Source of the DNA: Brevundimonas subvibrioides ATCC 15264
Lineage (GTDB): Bacteria > Pseudomonadota > Alphaproteobacteria > Caulobacterales > Caulobacteraceae
DNA length: 64,000 bases
Reading direction: 5' to 3'
Assembly (NCBI RefSeq): GCF_000144605.1
Contig: NC_014375.1
Location: 3,106,501 to 3,170,500, forward strand
The notes below the pieces were generated by a model. The model ran no database searches. It had not been told where the DNA came from and saw only the letters and a program-made list of their open reading frames with translations. The translations under genes were made by a program, and so were the position numbers. Shown piece by piece: positions 62,998 through 64,000 of this stretch (positions are counted from its first letter, which is position 1; the number at the start of each line of letters is the position of its first letter).

Positions 62998-64000
62998 GGG
63001 CCGCCTCTCGCTGCGTCGCCGTACAGATGGCGATCAGCTCCTTGTCGTCGATCTCGCCGATCTCGTCCGCCCGCGTCTTGAAGGCGGCGAAGGCGTCGGT
63101 CAGGTGGTCGCCGACCAGCGGATAGCCCAGGACCTCGGCCCGCTTCTGAACCGCCGTCCGGCCCGAATGCTTGCCCAGAACGAAGAAGCTGCCGGCGAAC
63201 CCGACGTCCTCGGGCCGCATGATCTCATAGGTCCGGGCATCCGCGTACATACCGTGCTGGTGGATGCCGGCCTCGTGGGCGAAGGCGTTGATGCCGACGA
63301 TGGCCTTGTTGCGCACGATGGGCGAGTGGGTGATCTCGCTCAGCAGCCGGCTGGTCTCGACCAGTTTGGTGGCGTCGACGCCCGTCGTGACGCCATAGCG
63401 TTCGGCGCGGGTGCGCAGGGCCATGACAACCTCTTCCAGCGCCGCATTGCCGGCCCGTTCGCCAATGCCGTTGATGGTCGATTCGACCTGACGAACCCCA
63501 CCCTCGATCGCCGCCAGGCTGTTGGCGACGGCCAGACCCAGGTCGTTGTGGCAGTGGGTCGAGAAGACGACATGCGGGAAACGCGGCCGGATCCGCGCCA
63601 TCAGGAAGCGGAACAGCGCCCCGATCTCGTCCGGCGTCGCATAGCCGACCGTGTCGGGCACGTTCAAGGTCGAGGCCCCCGCTGCGGAGACCGCCTCCAG
63701 GACCTCGGCCAGAAACTCCGGCTCGGTGCGGATCGCGTCCTCGGCCGAAAACTCGACGTCGTGAAAATGGGTCCGGGCATATTCGACCGAGCGCACGGCC
63801 TGGGCCAGGACCTGGTCCGGGGTCATCCGCAGCTTGGCGGCCCGGTGGATCGGGCTGGTGCCGATGAAGACGTGGCAACGCCGCCGCTTCGTCCCGCGCA
63901 GCGCGCGATACGAGGCGTCGATGTCCGCCTCGTTCGACCGCGACAGGGAGCAGAAGACCGGTCCGGACTCATCCTCGGCCATCTCGCCGACGACGGCGCG
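62984..64000 (-). CDS. leuA: 2-isopropylmalate synthase, 5' end beyond the window, short C-terminus
   Basis: First committed step of leucine synthesis: acetyl-CoA plus 2-oxoisovalerate. The visible 338 residues are the middle and end; the reading frame stays open to the window edge. [23 protein letters not shown] supplies the metal-binding HCHND, and [16 protein letters not shown] and [13 protein letters not shown] are family motifs. It stops after about 30 residues past [22 protein letters not shown], so the C-terminal regulatory domain that normally binds leucine is absent. leuC begins at once, so the missing domain is not displaced nearby. Confidence 0.92.
   Translation of the reverse strand, partial: RAVVGEMAEDESGPVFCSLSRSNEADIDASYRALRGTKRRRCHVFIGTSPIHRAAKLRMTPDQVLAQAVRSVEYARTHFHDVEFSAEDAIRTEPEFLAEVLEAVSAAGASTLNVPDTVGYATPDEIGALFRFLMARIRPRFPHVVFSTHCHNDLGLAVANSLAAIEGGVRQVESTINGIGERAGNAALEEVVMALRTRAERYGVTTGVDATKLVETSRLLSEITHSPIVRNKAIVGINAFAHEAGIHQHGMYADARTYEIMRPEDVGFAGSFFVLGKHSGRTAVQKRAEVLGYPLVGDHLTDAFAAFKTRADEIGEIDDKELIAICTATQREAAHVAA

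Noticed and set aside
62984..64000. leuA as a pseudogene
   Set aside because: The visible catalytic motifs are intact and the stop is tightly coupled to leuC, which fits a short functional form better than decay.

Overview
The window is high-GC (roughly two thirds G+C by eye) alphaproteobacterial DNA. Its core is an almost complete photosynthesis gene cluster of about 40 kb (7868-47584). A purple-bacterial type II reaction centre, an LH1-only antenna, an O2-dependent cyclase (AcsF) as the only visible cyclase, and no pufC, pucBA or bchE together suggest an aerobic anoxygenic phototroph. The housekeeping flanks (tag/rnhB, pyk, PafA-type and PhoX phosphatases, GH3/GH13 with a FucP-type carrier, TorF/AmtB, leuACDB) and paired palindromic intergenic repeats fit Caulobacterales, perhaps Brevundimonas. 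The genus is inference from gene content, not a database match.

Layout. 1-7709: tag-rnhB, a small membrane protein, an orphan D12-class adenine methylase, pyruvate kinase and two unrelated secreted phosphatases. 7868-16388 (minus strand): crtF and bchCXYZ-pufBALM, read toward the left edge. 16588-19007 (plus): crtD-crtC. 18951-23055 (minus): bchI-bchD-bchO plus a micro-protein. 23135-25077 (plus): a DUF3422 protein and a lipoprotein cytochrome c. 25154-31341 (minus): aerR-ppsR, then bchG, a PucC-like carrier, bchP and a small membrane protein. 31861-47584 (plus): bchFNBHLM-lhaA-puhABC-orf-acsF-puhE-hemA, one long run of mostly overlapping genes. 47612-57457: an alpha/beta hydrolase, DUF2189, TMEM43-like and WecG-type proteins, and a sugar-use group. 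57544-59688: TorF porin and AmtB. 59881-64000: leuACDB, with leuA cut by the window edge.

How it works together. hemA supplies aminolevulinate. bchHID with bchO insert Mg, bchM methylates and acsF makes ring E. bchLNB, bchF, bchXYZ and bchC turn the product into bacteriochlorophyllide a, and bchG and bchP add and reduce the tail. pufLM, puhA and pufBA are the complexes; lhaA and puhBCE assemble them. crtC, crtD and crtF modify acyclic carotenoids made from genes outside the window.

Regulation is unusually readable. Seven perfect TGT-N12-ACA PpsR/CrtJ boxes lie before bchC, crtD, bchI, bchG and the lipoprotein cytochrome c, with two degenerate ones before bchF. The repressor PpsR (both redox cysteines present) and its B12-type antirepressor AerR/PpaA are encoded in the same cluster. 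The observation most worth testing is that the cytochrome c lipoprotein carries a PpsR box over its -35 element while pufC is absent, which makes it a candidate electron donor to the reaction centre.
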